Shown here in pieces: positions 1-8,861 of a DNA stretch of 25,520 bases. The stretch is taken from positions 1 to 25,520 of the forward strand of contig JAJRPY010000168.1 of assembly GCA_024280535.1 (NCBI GenBank), read 5' to 3'. How positions within the stretch are numbered: position 1 is the first letter of the stretch; each line of letters begins with the position of its first letter. The translations under genes were made by a program, and so were the position numbers. This stretch comes from Gammaproteobacteria bacterium. GTDB taxonomy: Bacteria > Pseudomonadota > Gammaproteobacteria > PS1 > Pseudothioglobaceae. Below the pieces are notes generated by a model. The model worked only from the letters and a program-made list of their open reading frames with translations, searched no databases and was not told where the DNA came from.

Positions 1-84
1 CTTGAGTGGAGCATAGGTATAAACCCCTAAAGCCTCAATCGGACTATATTTATAACATTTTACTGATAGACATTTTTTAAATTC

Positions 85-108
85 GTGCAATAATGCACTA
101 TCTTTTTT
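85..108 (+). terminator. Possible weak hairpin terminator upstream of the b561 gene
   Basis: A 5-bp perfect stem GTGCA/TGCAC with loop ATAA (85-98) is followed after four bases by six T. It could end a transcript entering from the left. The first 30 bases contain only a short open stretch ending in TAA at 28-30, so no upstream gene can be named. The stem is short, so this may be chance in AT-rich DNA. Confidence 0.3.
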
Positions 109-127
109 AAAAAAATAGGAGTTTGCA

Positions 128-796
128 ATGAAAGCAAGTAGAAGGGTTGACTATGTAGAGACAAAAGTTTGGGATGGTTTGGTACGTATATTCCATTGGT
201 CTTGAGTTGTCTCTTTCTTTATTGCTTATTTTACCGATGGCAAGAGTTTGTGGCATATTTATACTGGTTATGGTGTTCTTGCTTTAATTATATTTAGAGT
301 TTTGTGGGGGTTTATGGGCAGTAAATACGCTCGTTTTAGTCAGTTTATTTACTCCCCAGCAAGCACATTGGATTATGTAAAGACACTTGCTGACAAAAAA
401 CCAAAGCACTATGTGGGTCATAATCCCGTAGGCGGTTTAATGGTGGTAATTTTGTTGTTTAGTCTTTTTGTGGTCACCCTAAGTGGACTGAAAATTTATG
501 CCATTGAAGAAGGGAAAGGTCCATTTTCAGAAACCAACATTTCTATTATTAGCAATGCGTATGCAGATAATGATGATTATCGATTTAGAGGGGATGAGTA
601 CGATGAACATGATGATAAAGAAGACGAAGCGGAGGAATTTTGGGAAGAAATACACGAAGTGGCAACAAATTTCACCCTATTTTTAATTTTATTACACATT
701 CTAGGCGTGGGTGCATCAAGTAAAATACATAACGAAAATTTAATTAAAATCATGATAACTGGAAAGAAAACCTTACAACAACAGGAGAAAAAATGA
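128..796 (+). pseudogene. Cytochrome b561-family membrane protein, interrupted by in-frame TGA
   Basis: The reading frame starts at ATG 128, six bases after a good AGGAG ribosome site (117-121). It encodes an N-terminus typical of di-haem b561 proteins (VWDGLVRIFHWS), but codon 26 (203-205) is TGA. The same frame then continues uninterrupted to 796, giving 222 codons in total, normal for the family. Later parts look intact: a His in HIYTGYG, a transmembrane segment near GGLMVVILLFSLFVVTL, an acidic loop rich in D and E, and a last helix HEVATNFTLFLILLHILGV with two candidate haem ligands. These proteins carry electrons between quinol and c-type cytochromes in the inner membrane. The stop falls inside helix I right after its His, so a restart downstream (for example TTG 248) would lack that helix. 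The stop overlaps the next cytochrome c start (ATGA), suggesting the two were coupled. It may be a fresh pseudogene, recoding, or a base error. Confidence 0.8.
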
Positions 797-1200
797 AAAC
801 TTCAATATTTACTATGCTCATACTGGCATTCGTTTCAACCTCAGCAAGTTCCAACCCAGGCAAACACAATTATGAAAAATTATGTCTCAGTTGTCACTTA
901 ACTTCCAAGACAAAAGACACCAAAGCAATTGCACCGCCAATTTTCGCGGTAAAAACCCATGTTAAAACAGCCTATCCAGATCGTGAAGATTTCATCCAAA
1001 CTATCGTCGATTGGGTGGAAGATCCTGATGCAGATGCCTCGCTTATGCCAGGTGCTATTAGAAAATTTGGTTTAATGCCTAAATTGCCTTATGCGCCGTC
1101 AGAGGTTCGCAAGGTGGCAGAATTTATTTACGATACCGATTTTAATTCACCTAATTGGTACAAAAAACATTATAAAGCCAAGCATCCAACCGTTCAATAA
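793..1200 (+). CDS. Periplasmic monohaem c-type cytochrome
   Basis: A 135-residue protein with a hydrophobic N-terminal signal peptide (about residues 1-20), a single CxxCH haem site (C31-L-S-C34-H35) and a probable axial Met in FGLMPKLPY. The C-terminal helix (PSEVRKVAEFIYDTDF) is the standard end of class I cytochromes c. The DPDA...MPG stretch before the Met is usual in small electron-transfer cytochromes. Its ATG overlaps the stop of the b561 gene, so it was presumably made together with that membrane partner and took electrons from it or gave electrons to it. With the b561 gene broken, its partner in this strain is uncertain. Maturation would need the Ccm system, parts of which lie just downstream. 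The physiological donor cannot be read from the sequence. Confidence 0.85.
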   Translation: MKTSIFTMLILAFVSTSASSNPGKHNYEKLCLSCHLTSKTKDTKAIAPPIFAVKTHVKTAYPDREDFIQTIVDWVEDPDADASLMPGAIRKFGLMPKLPYAPSEVRKVAEFIYDTDFNSPNWYKKHYKAKHPTVQ

Positions 1201-1373
1201 TGCTAGTGCCTTAATCCAAAGATGGACAAGAAAACAAAGAATGTTATTTGGCACATCTTTTCAAATTAACTAAATAATTGGGGTCAAATGCTGTATTCAA
1301 GGTTAATGTTTTTTCGTGTGGGAAGCCTCTTTATAATAAGCATTTTTTACCAATTATGGATACAAGGTGACGT

Positions 1374-2195
1374 GTGAAAACCATTATTCTACATAGTCAA
1401 GATATAAAAGTGGCACAGTTGGTTGCCCAATATTTGGGTGTCAGTATTCAAAAAAAGCGTACGCATTATCGTTTTACCACTGATAAAGTGGTTGATTTAG
1501 AGGCGTTGAGGCAGCGGTTTAAGCTTGATTTTAATTTTGCGCCTGAACATTTTTCAATAGACCAGGCGGCGTTGTTTGTTAGTGATATGGATTCAACGCT
1601 GATTAATATTGAGTGTATTGATGAAATTGCAGCGTTTGCGCAATTGAAACCGCAAGTAGCGGCCATTACTGAGCGTGCAATGCTGGGTGAGTTGGATTTT
1701 GATGCCTCTTTGATAGAGCGTGTTGCTTTGTTGGCAGGGCTGGATGTGTCGGTGTTGGATAAAGTTTATACAGAAAAATTGCAGCTTAATTCAGGGGGGC
1801 AGGCGTTGATTCATTTTTTGCAGGGTAATAATATAAAAAGTGCTGTGGTGTCAGGTGGATTTACCTATTTTACCAATCGGTTGGCTGAGGATATTGGGCT
1901 GAATTATGCGAGTGCAAATGTATTGGCAATAGAGAATGGTCGTTTAAATGGAAAAATACAAGGCCGTATTATCAATGCGCAAGCCAAGGCTGATTTTATT
2001 CATGAGTTGTGTGCGCTCAATTCAATTGACACCAGTCAAGTGATTGCCATTGGTGATGGTGCTAATGATTTGGCCATGTTGGAGGTGGCAGGCTTGTCAA
2101 TTGCCTATCATGCTAAGCCGATTGTTGCTAAACAAGCAGATATTGCCATTAATGTGGGTGGATTAGGTAAAATGATAGATTTATTTGATGAGTAG
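1374..2195 (+). CDS. serB: Phosphoserine phosphatase SerB
   Basis: A 273-residue HAD-superfamily phosphatase catalysing the last step of serine synthesis, phosphoserine to serine, in the cytoplasm. The HAD motif I DMDST (in VSDMDSTLINIECIDEIA) carries the nucleophile Asp. Motif II is SGGFTYF and motif III/IV is AIGDGANDLAML. The size matches SerB enzymes that carry an extra N-terminal domain of about 75 residues. The chosen start is GTG 1374, preceded by AAGGTGA (1364-1370). A TATAAT-like -10 at 1332-1337 lies upstream, without a clear -35, so a promoter here is only a weak suggestion. The ccmF gene follows after 6 bp, so the two are probably cotranscribed although functionally unrelated. Confidence 0.95.
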   Translation: MKTIILHSQDIKVAQLVAQYLGVSIQKKRTHYRFTTDKVVDLEALRQRFKLDFNFAPEHFSIDQAALFVSDMDSTLINIECIDEIAAFAQLKPQVAAITERAMLGELDFDASLIERVALLAGLDVSVLDKVYTEKLQLNSGGQALIHFLQGNNIKSAVVSGGFTYFTNRLAEDIGLNYASANVLAIENGRLNGKIQGRIINAQAKADFIHELCALNSIDTSQVIAIGDGANDLAMLEVAGLSIAYHAKPIVAKQADIAINVGGLGKMIDLFDE

Positions 2196-2201
2196 CTGGA
2201 T

Positions 2202-4115
2202 ATGTTGATTGAATTTGGACATTTCGCATTGGTACTGGCCTTGGCCTTTGCTCTTTTGCAGGTGGTTTTGCCGGTGGCAGGGTTATGGCGGGGTAATTTC
2301 TCGCTTGCTCAATTATCAAGACCTATGTTATGGGCTCAATTTTTTTGGACTTTAGTGGCATTTTCCGTCTTAACAAGTGCCTTTATTGGCGATGATTTTT
2401 CTGTGAAGTATGTGGCCAATAACTCTAATACTGAATTGCCAGAAATGTTTAAAATTTCTGCTGTATGGGGTGCTCACGAAGGCTCTTTATTACTATGGGC
2501 TTTGATATTATCAAGTTGGAGTGTTGCAGTATCAATATTTTCTAAGCGCCTGCCAAACGAAGTGTTAAATCATATTTTGATTGTTTTGGGGATTATTAGC
2601 ATTGGATTTTTATTGTTTTTGTTGCTAACCTCCAATCCTTTTGAGCGCTTGGATATTATTCCATTACAAGGCAGAGAGTTGAATCCATTGTTGCAAGATT
2701 TTGGCTTAATTATCCACCCGCCAATGTTGTATATGGGCTATGTGGGCTTGGCAGTACCGTTTGCATTTGTGCTGTCTGCTTTGGTGCGTGGTCAGCTGGA
2801 TTCTACTTGGTTGCGTTGGTCTCGTCCGTGGACATTGACCGCTTGGGCATTTTTGACATTTGGCATTACACTAGGCTCTTGGTGGGCGTATTATGAGTTG
2901 GGCTGGGGCGGCTGGTGGTTCTGGGATCCTGTTGAAAATGCCTCATTTATGCCGTGGTTGGTGGCAACTGCTTTGGTGCATTCGCTGAGTGTTAGTGAAA
3001 AACGTGGGGCATTTAAACATTGGACGGTATTGCTGGCAATTGCTGGATTTTCATTAAGTTTGTTGGGTACTTTCTTGGTTAGGTCGGGTATTTTGACATC
3101 GGTGCATTCCTTTGCAGCCGACCCTGAAAGAGGCTTGTTTATTTTAATCTTTTTGCTGATTGTTATTGGTGGGTCGTTGGCGTTATATGCTTGGCGTTCT
3201 ACCTCGATGCGTAGTAGTAATTCATTTTCTTGGCTGTCTAAAGAAAGCGGACTATTGATTAATAATATTTTATTAGTGGCAGCTATGTTGAGTGTATTTT
3301 TGGGCACCATGTATCCTTTGTTGCTAGACTCATTAGGGTTGGGGAAAATTTCAGTAGGGGAGCCGTATTTTGATGCGGTATTTGTGCCTATTATGATTCC
3401 AGCAGTAATTGCTATGGCGATTGCGCCTTTTTTGCGTTGGAAAAAAGACACTGTTTCTCGTGTTGGTGCATTGCTAAAAAATGCATGGATAGGCGTGGCT
3501 ATTTTGTTTGCGATTAGTGTGTATGTGGTGGATAATAAATTTATATTGTTGGCAGTTTGTTTATTCATTTGGATTGTCTCGCATTCGTTGTGGTTGTTGG
3601 TCAATCGTATGCGTCAAAATAGCCGACCAAATCTGGCTTTTGTGGGGATGCTTTTTGCGCATATTGGGATTGCTGTGTTTTTGTTAGGGGCAACGGTGAC
3701 CACGCAATTGGGTATCGAAAAAGATGTTAAGATGGAGATTGATCAGTCAATCACCATTAAGGGTTATGAGTTTGTTTTTAAGGGTGTAGATGATTTCTCG
3801 TATCAAAACTATCAAGGTCATCAAGGCAGAATTGAAGTGTATCAGGCGGGTGAATTAATGGCTAATTTGAACCCAGAAAAGCGCCAATATGCAACAGGTA
3901 TGCCAATGACCGAGGCAGCCATTGACCCATCACTGTATCGAGATTTATACGTGGCATTGGGTGAATCCTTAGGAGCGGGGGCATGGAGTTTAAGGATTTA
4001 TTACAAGCCATTGATTAGATGGATTTGGCTGGGTGGCTTGCTGATTGCATTGGGTGGTCTGTTGGCAGCGTTTGATCGCCGGTATCGCTTAATTGCTCAA
4101 AGGGGAAAATCATGA
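2202..4115 (+). CDS. ccmF: Cytochrome c maturation haem lyase subunit CcmF
   Basis: A 637-residue polytopic inner-membrane protein, close to the usual CcmF length of about 650. It carries the WWD haem-binding domain (GGWWFWDPVENASFMPW, near residues 235-251) and conserved His-containing loops such as AHEGSLLLW, IIHPPMLYMGY and the later LVHSLSVSEKRG. It attaches haem from holo-CcmE to CxxCH sites of apocytochromes in the periplasm, working with CcmH and CcmI. Many transmembrane segments are visible, ending with RWIWLGGLLIALGGLLAAFDRRYR. The stop overlaps the start of ccmI (ATGA at 4112-4115), so translation is coupled. In most gammaproteobacteria ccmG and ccmH lie between ccmF and ccmI; here they do not. 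Confidence 0.95.
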   Translation: MLIEFGHFALVLALAFALLQVVLPVAGLWRGNFSLAQLSRPMLWAQFFWTLVAFSVLTSAFIGDDFSVKYVANNSNTELPEMFKISAVWGAHEGSLLLWALILSSWSVAVSIFSKRLPNEVLNHILIVLGIISIGFLLFLLLTSNPFERLDIIPLQGRELNPLLQDFGLIIHPPMLYMGYVGLAVPFAFVLSALVRGQLDSTWLRWSRPWTLTAWAFLTFGITLGSWWAYYELGWGGWWFWDPVENASFMPWLVATALVHSLSVSEKRGAFKHWTVLLAIAGFSLSLLGTFLVRSGILTSVHSFAADPERGLFILIFLLIVIGGSLALYAWRSTSMRSSNSFSWLSKESGLLINNILLVAAMLSVFLGTMYPLLLDSLGLGKISVGEPYFDAVFVPIMIPAVIAMAIAPFLRWKKDTVSRVGALLKNAWIGVAILFAISVYVVDNKFILLAVCLFIWIVSHSLWLLVNRMRQNSRPNLAFVGMLFAHIGIAVFLLGATVTTQLGIEKDVKMEIDQSITIKGYEFVFKGVDDFSYQNYQGHQGRIEVYQAGELMANLNPEKRQYATGMPMTEAAIDPSLYRDLYVALGESLGAGAWSLRIYYKPLIRWIWLGGLLIALGGLLAAFDRRYRLIAQRGKS

Positions 4116-5287
4116 ATATGATGATTATAATGGGCGTTATGTTGCTGGTTTCGTTGGCTTGGATTGTTTGGTTTTTGAAAAAACCATTGGCAGATAATGG
4201 GGTGGATTTGCGCCAGTCAAATATTGATTTAGGTAAGCAGAAAAAATTAGAATTACAGCGTGATTTTGACCAAGATTTGATTGATCAGGTGCAATTTGAA
4301 TTGGCATTGGATGAAATATCAGCTACCTTGGCAGTGGAGCTTGAGCAGCAAAGTGTCAAACCTTCAAACGTTGAAAACAACATACTTTCGATGTTGGCAA
4401 TTGTAGTATTGTTACCAATTTTTTCTATTGGGATGTATCAAAGTTTAAGTACGCACAAGTTCACTACTATAACCACCCAGATTGTAAATTCAACGCCGCA
4501 AGCGCTTGAGCAAAGTATTCAGGCACTTAAGCAACATTTGGTCGATGAGCCTGATGATGCCAAGTCGTGGGCAGTGTTAGGATTGAGTTATTTTGAATTG
4601 AATAAGTTCAAAGAATCGCTTGAGGCTTATGAAAAGGCGTATCAATTAACGCCAGATAACCCAAAACTGCTGGTTGAATATGCATCAACCTTGGTAAGCA
4701 CTAGTGATAATCAATTTTCAAAACGCTCAGTGGCACTTATCAAGCGCGCACTTGAGATAGATGCTAATGCTCCAGATGCGTTATATTTAGCGGGCATACT
4801 GGCAATTGACATACAACAATTTGAGTTGGCTAAGGGCTTGTGGAATAGGGCGTTGTCTGTTTTGCCTAAAGATGGCAAGGATTATCAGGCCTTAGCAGCA
4901 TTGGTAGATGAATTGGAGCAGGCTGATAAGAAGCAGGCAAGTGGCACGGTTACGGCAGTAGTTACCGTCAATGTTACGATTGCTGATGATATTTTAGCCA
5001 CTCGGTCAGCAGAAGATTATTTAATGATTTATGTTAAAGCTGCTAAAGGCAGACCTATGCCGATTGCGATTGAAAAACTCAAATTGAAGGATTTTAAGGG
5101 GCAGGTTGTTTTGAGTGACTTAAATTCTATTATGCCAACCAGACCATTATCAGAGCATGATAAGGTGTTGGTTGTGGCAAGGTTGAGTCGCACGGGTAAT
5201 GCGATGACACAGGCAGATGATATACAAATAACCAGCGCTGTTGTGAATGTTGCTGATAATCCAACTGTTAGTTTAGAATTACAATAA
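4112..5287 (+). CDS. ccmI: Cytochrome c maturation chaperone CcmI (TPR protein)
   Basis: A 391-residue protein with the CcmI layout: an N-terminal transmembrane segment ([20 protein letters not shown]), a cytoplasmic coiled region ([18 protein letters not shown]...), a second transmembrane segment near residues 92-110 ([18 protein letters not shown]), then a periplasmic TPR region ([20 protein letters not shown], with three or so repeats) and a C-terminal beta-rich domain ending in TVSLELQ. The family binds the C-terminal helix of apocytochromes c and delivers them to CcmF/CcmH for haem attachment. In organisms with a fused CcmH the N-terminal part would carry a CxxC motif; none is seen here, so this is CcmI alone. 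It is translationally coupled to ccmF. Confidence 0.9.
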   Translation: MNMMIIMGVMLLVSLAWIVWFLKKPLADNGVDLRQSNIDLGKQKKLELQRDFDQDLIDQVQFELALDEISATLAVELEQQSVKPSNVENNILSMLAIVVLLPIFSIGMYQSLSTHKFTTITTQIVNSTPQALEQSIQALKQHLVDEPDDAKSWAVLGLSYFELNKFKESLEAYEKAYQLTPDNPKLLVEYASTLVSTSDNQFSKRSVALIKRALEIDANAPDALYLAGILAIDIQQFELAKGLWNRALSVLPKDGKDYQALAALVDELEQADKKQASGTVTAVVTVNVTIADDILATRSAEDYLMIYVKAAKGRPMPIAIEKLKLKDFKGQVVLSDLNSIMPTRPLSEHDKVLVVARLSRTGNAMTQADDIQITSAVVNVADNPTVSLELQ

Positions 5288-5291
5288 GTCT

Positions 5292-6422
5292 ATGAGCGAT
5301 ACTCTCAAATTAGCACAAAGCCTAATCCGCATTGATTCGATTACCCCTAATGATAAGGGTTGCCAATTATTAATGACTGAACATTTAAAGCGCTCAAATT
5401 TTGATATTACCGAGTTGAAATTTGCAGAAGTGGATAATTTTTGGGCTGCGCATGGTACTGGTTCGCCAGTATTTATGTTTGCTGGGCATACGGATGTTGT
5501 CCCTGTGGGTGAGGAGTCAAACTGGCACTTGGCACCTTTTTCTGCTGAGATAAAAGATGGGTTTTTGCATGGGCGGGGTGCGGCGGATATGAAGGGCTCC
5601 TTGGCGGCTATGTTGAGTGCTACGGAACGTTTTGTTGCTGATTATCCAAATCATCAAGGCACGATTGCATATTTAATTACGTCAGATGAAGAAGGGCCGG
5701 CAATTAACGGCACGCTGAAAGTCTGTGAATACTTGAATGAAATTGGGCAAAATGTTGATTATTGCTTGGTTGGCGAGCCATCAGCAAGCCATGTATTGGG
5801 AGATGTGATTAAGAATGGACGTCGTGGCTCGCTCAATGGCACGTTGAGGATTATCGGCAAGCAGGGGCATATCGCTTATCCGCACTTGGCTGATAATCCA
5901 ATTCATTTGGCTATTCCTGCACTGGATGCGTTGAGTGATATGGTATGGGATGAAGGCAATGAGTATTTTCCGGCGACCAGTTTTCAAATCTCTAATATTC
6001 ATGCGGGTACAGGGGTGACTAATGTGATTCCAGGCGAGATTGAGGTGGTGTTTAATTTTCGCTATTCAACAGAATCGACGCATGAGAGCCTGCAGGCGAG
6101 GGTTGGTGCAATATTAGACCAGCACTCACTTAATTATAAAATGGATTGGCAACATTCGGGCTATCCATTTTTAACGCCTAAGGGTGAATTGTTGAGTGCT
6201 TGCGTTGATGCGATTAAAAAAGTGGCTAAGGTGGAGGCGCAATTGTCAACCTCGGGGGGTACGTCTGATGGGCGATTTATTGCACCGATACTGAATGCAC
6301 AGGTGGTTGAATTAGGGCCTTTAAATGCGACCATTCATCAAGTGGATGAGTGTGTTTCTACTAAAGATTTGGATGCTTTGAGTGATATTTATTATCATAT
6401 TCTTAAAACCATGCTAAGTTAA
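5292..6422 (+). CDS. dapE: Succinyl-diaminopimelate desuccinylase DapE
   Basis: A 376-residue M20-family metallohydrolase that removes succinate from N-succinyl-LL-diaminopimelate in lysine and peptidoglycan precursor synthesis. Length matches the family. Visible metal and catalytic elements are [10 protein letters not shown] (H66), GRGAADMKG, the acidic pair in SDEEGPA (E133/E134), GEPSAS, and the late His in [10 protein letters not shown] dimerisation-domain signature is present around [20 protein letters not shown]. The gene starts 4 bp after ccmI and is followed 4 bp later by trmD, so it is in the middle of a tightly packed + strand run. dapA, another gene of the pathway, lies in the same window (9122) but not in the same run. 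Confidence 0.97.
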   Translation: MSDTLKLAQSLIRIDSITPNDKGCQLLMTEHLKRSNFDITELKFAEVDNFWAAHGTGSPVFMFAGHTDVVPVGEESNWHLAPFSAEIKDGFLHGRGAADMKGSLAAMLSATERFVADYPNHQGTIAYLITSDEEGPAINGTLKVCEYLNEIGQNVDYCLVGEPSASHVLGDVIKNGRRGSLNGTLRIIGKQGHIAYPHLADNPIHLAIPALDALSDMVWDEGNEYFPATSFQISNIHAGTGVTNVIPGEIEVVFNFRYSTESTHESLQARVGAILDQHSLNYKMDWQHSGYPFLTPKGELLSACVDAIKKVAKVEAQLSTSGGTSDGRFIAPILNAQVVELGPLNATIHQVDECVSTKDLDALSDIYYHILKTMLS

Positions 6423-6426
6423 AAAA

Positions 6427-7104
6427 ATGATGCGTTTTGATGTTATTACGCTGTTCCCCGCTATGTTTTCAGCGATTAAAGAAGAAGGGGTAATTGCCCG
6501 TGGTATTAAAAAATCGCTATTGAGTATTCACACTTGGCAGCTTAGAGATTTTTCTGATAATAAGCACCGAAATATTGATGATAAGCCTTATGGCGGTGGT
6601 GCGGGTATGGTGATGCAAGTTCAGCCTATTCGCCGTTGTATTGCCAAAATTAAGCAAAAAAATCCTAATACCAAGGTGGTTTACCTGTCTCCGCAAGGGC
6701 AAAAATTGACCCATCAACTGGCTAAAACACTTTCTCAACTTGATGCAGTGACATTATTGTGCGGTCGTTATGAAGGGGTGGATGAGCGTGTTATTGAACA
6801 AGATGTTGATTTGGAAATTTCCATTGGAGATTATGTTATTAGTGGTGGTGAGTTGGCTGCTATGGTGCTAATTGATAGTGTTTGTAGGCAAATTTCAGGG
6901 GTGTTGGGCAATCAAGATTCGTTAAATGATTCGTTTGCTGATGGGCTGCTTGATTATCCGCACTATACGCGCCCAAAGGTAGTTGATGGTCAGCAAGTCC
7001 CCGAAGTATTGCTAAGCGGGCATCAACAGAAAATTGATGCTTGGCGTAAAGATCAGGCCTTGAAAAATACACGGCTAAAGCGTCAGGATTTAGTGACTGA
7101 ATGA
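6427..7104 (+). CDS. trmD: tRNA (guanine-N1-)-methyltransferase TrmD
   Basis: A 225-residue SPOUT-class enzyme that methylates G37 in tRNAs from S-adenosylmethionine, preventing frameshifting. The knotted cofactor site is visible in LSPQGQKLTHQLAK, LLCGRYEGVDERVIE and ISIGDYVISGGELAAMVLID. The DYPHYTRP motif precedes the C-terminal tRNA-binding domain (VLLSGHQQKIDAWRKDQAL). It is slightly shorter than the roughly 240-255 residues of many homologues, at the C-terminus. Two adjacent ATG codons (6427 and 6430) could each start it; the first is used here. In most gammaproteobacteria trmD belongs to rpsP-rimM-trmD-rplS; here it sits between dapE and a PII gene. Confidence 0.95.
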   Translation: MMRFDVITLFPAMFSAIKEEGVIARGIKKSLLSIHTWQLRDFSDNKHRNIDDKPYGGGAGMVMQVQPIRRCIAKIKQKNPNTKVVYLSPQGQKLTHQLAKTLSQLDAVTLLCGRYEGVDERVIEQDVDLEISIGDYVISGGELAAMVLIDSVCRQISGVLGNQDSLNDSFADGLLDYPHYTRPKVVDGQQVPEVLLSGHQQKIDAWRKDQALKNTRLKRQDLVTE

Positions 7105-7118
7105 GCGTATAGCTATGG

Positions 7119-7147
7119 TTGCTTTTTTTATGAGAAAAATCTATAAT
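7119..7147 (+). promoter_or_regulatory. Candidate sigma-70 promoter of glnK1-amtB1
   Basis: TTGCTT (7119-7124) and TATAAT (7142-7147) are separated by 17 bp, close to consensus. A second TATAAT occurs at 7160-7165 without a good -35. No GG-N10-GC sigma-54 signature is seen. Downstream, GCAAATC-ATCA-GGTTTGC (7166-7183) can form a 7-bp stem ending 8 bases before the Shine-Dalgarno, without a T-run. Confidence 0.5.
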
Positions 7148-7203
7148 AATCCACTATTCTATAATGCAAATCATCAGGTTTGCAAGTATCAAAGGAGAGC
7201 AGT

Positions 7204-7542
7204 ATGAAATTTGTCACCGCAATTTTGCGACCACACAAACTAGATGATGTCAGAGAGGCACTTTCAGAAGTGGGTGTATCGGGTATTACCGTTACTGAAG
7301 TTAAAGGCTTTGGTCGCCAAAAAGGGCATACCGAGTTATATCGTGGCGCCGAATATCAAATTGATTTTTTGCCAAAAATTAAATTAGAAGTGGCTATAAC
7401 TGCCTCAAAATTAGAAGCGGTTATTGAGGCAATTAGTAGTGTTGCCAGTTCTGGGAAAGTGGGCGATGGCAAAATTTTTGTCTCTAATTTAGAACAAGTC
7501 ATTCGTATTCGTACGGGTGAAACGGATCAAAATGCACTGTAA
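7204..7542 (+). CDS. glnK: PII nitrogen regulatory protein, first copy
   Basis: A 112-residue PII signal protein. The T-loop region TELYRGAEY contains Tyr51, the site uridylylated in proteobacteria, and the C-terminal signature [17 protein letters not shown] is typical. PII senses 2-oxoglutarate, ATP/ADP and, through uridylylation, glutamine, and gates AmtB by inserting its T-loop into the channel. ATG 7204 is preferred over upstream in-frame codons because AAAGGAG (7191-7197) lies just ahead and the protein then begins MKFVTAILRP as the family does. The ammonium transporter gene follows after 15 bp, the classic glnK-amtB arrangement. It resembles the second PII (13331) closely in protein but differs at many third codon positions, so the duplication is not recent. 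Confidence 0.95.
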   Translation: MKFVTAILRPHKLDDVREALSEVGVSGITVTEVKGFGRQKGHTELYRGAEYQIDFLPKIKLEVAITASKLEAVIEAISSVASSGKVGDGKIFVSNLEQVIRIRTGETDQNAL

Positions 7543-7557
7543 TCATTGGACAGAATA

Positions 7558-8832
7558 ATGAAAAAAATATTAATATTATTAGCTTTAATGCCGGTCACTG
7601 CACTGGCTAACGATTTAAATGGCGCAAACACTGCCTGGATTTTAACCTCAACTGCTTTAGTATTGTTTATGACTCTGCCAGGCTTGGCGTTGTTTTATGG
7701 TGGTCTAGTACGTGCCAAAAATATCTTATCTGTATTAATGCAATGTTTTGCTATTGCGGGTTTGGCATCACTTCTTTGGCTACTGGTGGGCTACTCAATT
7801 GCGTTTGCAGACGGCAATGCATATTTGGGCGATTTGTCTAAATTTATGCTATCAGGGGTAACAGAGGACACATTAAGTGGCGATATTCCTGAAAGTTTGT
7901 TTGCCTTGTTTCAGATGACATTCGCCATTATTACCCCAGCATTAATCGTTGGCGGATTTGCCGAAAGAATGAAATTTTCAGCCGTATTATTGTTTAGTGC
8001 TATTTGGCTAATTGTTGTTTATGCGCCAATTACGCATTGGGTTTGGGGTGGCGGTTGGTTAAGTGATATGGGCATACTGGATTTTGCCGGTGGTATTGTG
8101 GTGCATATTACTGCTGGTGTTGCCGCATTAGTGGCAGCGATGGTTTTAGGTCCAAGAAATGGTTTTTTGCGTAAGCCTATGCCACCTCATAATATGACTA
8201 TGACCATTACCGGTGCGGCAATGCTATGGGTTGGTTGGTTTGGCTTTAATGGTGGCTCCGCATTGGCAGCAAATGGCGATGCGGCTATGGCCATGCTGGT
8301 AACGCATATTGCAGCAGCAGCGGGGGCAATGACTTGGATGTTTTACGAGTGGATTAAATATGGCAAGCCGACAGCGCTAGGGGCAGTGACTGGTATGGTA
8401 GCAGGGCTAGGCACGATTACACCGGCTTCTGGTTTTGTGGGGCCAGCAGGTGGTTTGGTGATTGGTATTGTTGCGGGCATTGTTTGCTTTAATGCAGTTA
8501 TTTTAATCAAGCAACAATGGAAAATTGACGACTCTTTGGATGTGTTTCCCGTACATGGGGTAGGCGGTATTATAGGTACATTGATGGTGGCAGTCTTTGC
8601 ATCCAATGAGCTGGGTATTTTTTCTGGACAGGGTTTGAGTGAGGGTATGACTATTATGTCACAGTTAAAAGTTCAAGTGATTGGTGTTGCGGCAACGATT
8701 GTATATACGGCAATTGCAACTTATGTCATTCTTAAAGTAGTTGGCAGGGTGACTGGGCTAAGAGTCAGTGCCGAAGAAGAGCAACAAGGGCTGGATATCG
8801 TTTCTCATGAAGAAAGGGGCTACGATTTATAG
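7558..8832 (+). CDS. amtB: Ammonium transporter AmtB, first copy
   Basis: A 424-residue protein starting at ATG 7558, with a signal peptide (MKKILILLALMPVTALA) before the mature N-terminus, as in E. coli AmtB. Eleven membrane helices are expected. Both pore histidines are present: His160 in ITHWVWGGGW and His333 in FPVHGVGG. Other family marks are FYGGLVRAKN, FAERMKFSA and WVGWFGFNGGSALAANG. The C-terminal cytoplasmic tail (GLRVSAEEEQQGLDIVSHEERGY) matches the segment that contacts PII. It is a canonical ammonium channel regulated by the adjacent GlnK. An earlier in-frame TTG (7546) is a less likely start because it adds residues before the signal peptide. A lone mobile-element end begins 3 bp after the stop. 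Confidence 0.96.
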   Translation: MKKILILLALMPVTALANDLNGANTAWILTSTALVLFMTLPGLALFYGGLVRAKNILSVLMQCFAIAGLASLLWLLVGYSIAFADGNAYLGDLSKFMLSGVTEDTLSGDIPESLFALFQMTFAIITPALIVGGFAERMKFSAVLLFSAIWLIVVYAPITHWVWGGGWLSDMGILDFAGGIVVHITAGVAALVAAMVLGPRNGFLRKPMPPHNMTMTITGAAMLWVGWFGFNGGSALAANGDAAMAMLVTHIAAAAGAMTWMFYEWIKYGKPTALGAVTGMVAGLGTITPASGFVGPAGGLVIGIVAGIVCFNAVILIKQQWKIDDSLDVFPVHGVGGIIGTLMVAVFASNELGIFSGQGLSEGMTIMSQLKVQVIGVAATIVYTAIATYVILKVVGRVTGLRVSAEEEQQGLDIVSHEERGYDL

Positions 8833-8835
8833 TTT

Positions 8836-8861
8836 GAGACCTTTGTATAAATATGAATAAT
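8836..8861 (+). repeat. Solo terminal repeat of the miniature element
   Basis: This 26-base stretch, starting GAGACCTTTG, matches the left end of the element at 8924-8949 with a single mismatch (T versus C at its 13th base). It starts 3 bp after the amtB stop. No matching right end is present between the two copies (8862-8923), so it is a relic of an older or deleted copy. Confidence 0.8.

Noticed and set aside
1..60. Short open frames at the left edge: LEWSIGINP ending at TAA 28-30 on +, and an open stretch on - reading toward position 1.
   Set aside because: Too short to recognise. The minus-strand stretch has no ATG, and its frame runs back through the b561 Shine-Dalgarno region until a stop.
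2891..3604. 237-codon open frame antisense to ccmF.
   Set aside because: It mirrors a strongly conserved, motif-rich ccmF; its composition (rich in N, T, P) is that of a codon shadow, with no recognisable domain.
7180..7203. Upstream extension of glnK1 (start at 7180).
   Set aside because: It would put the Shine-Dalgarno AAAGGAG inside the coding region and add 8 residues not found in PII proteins.
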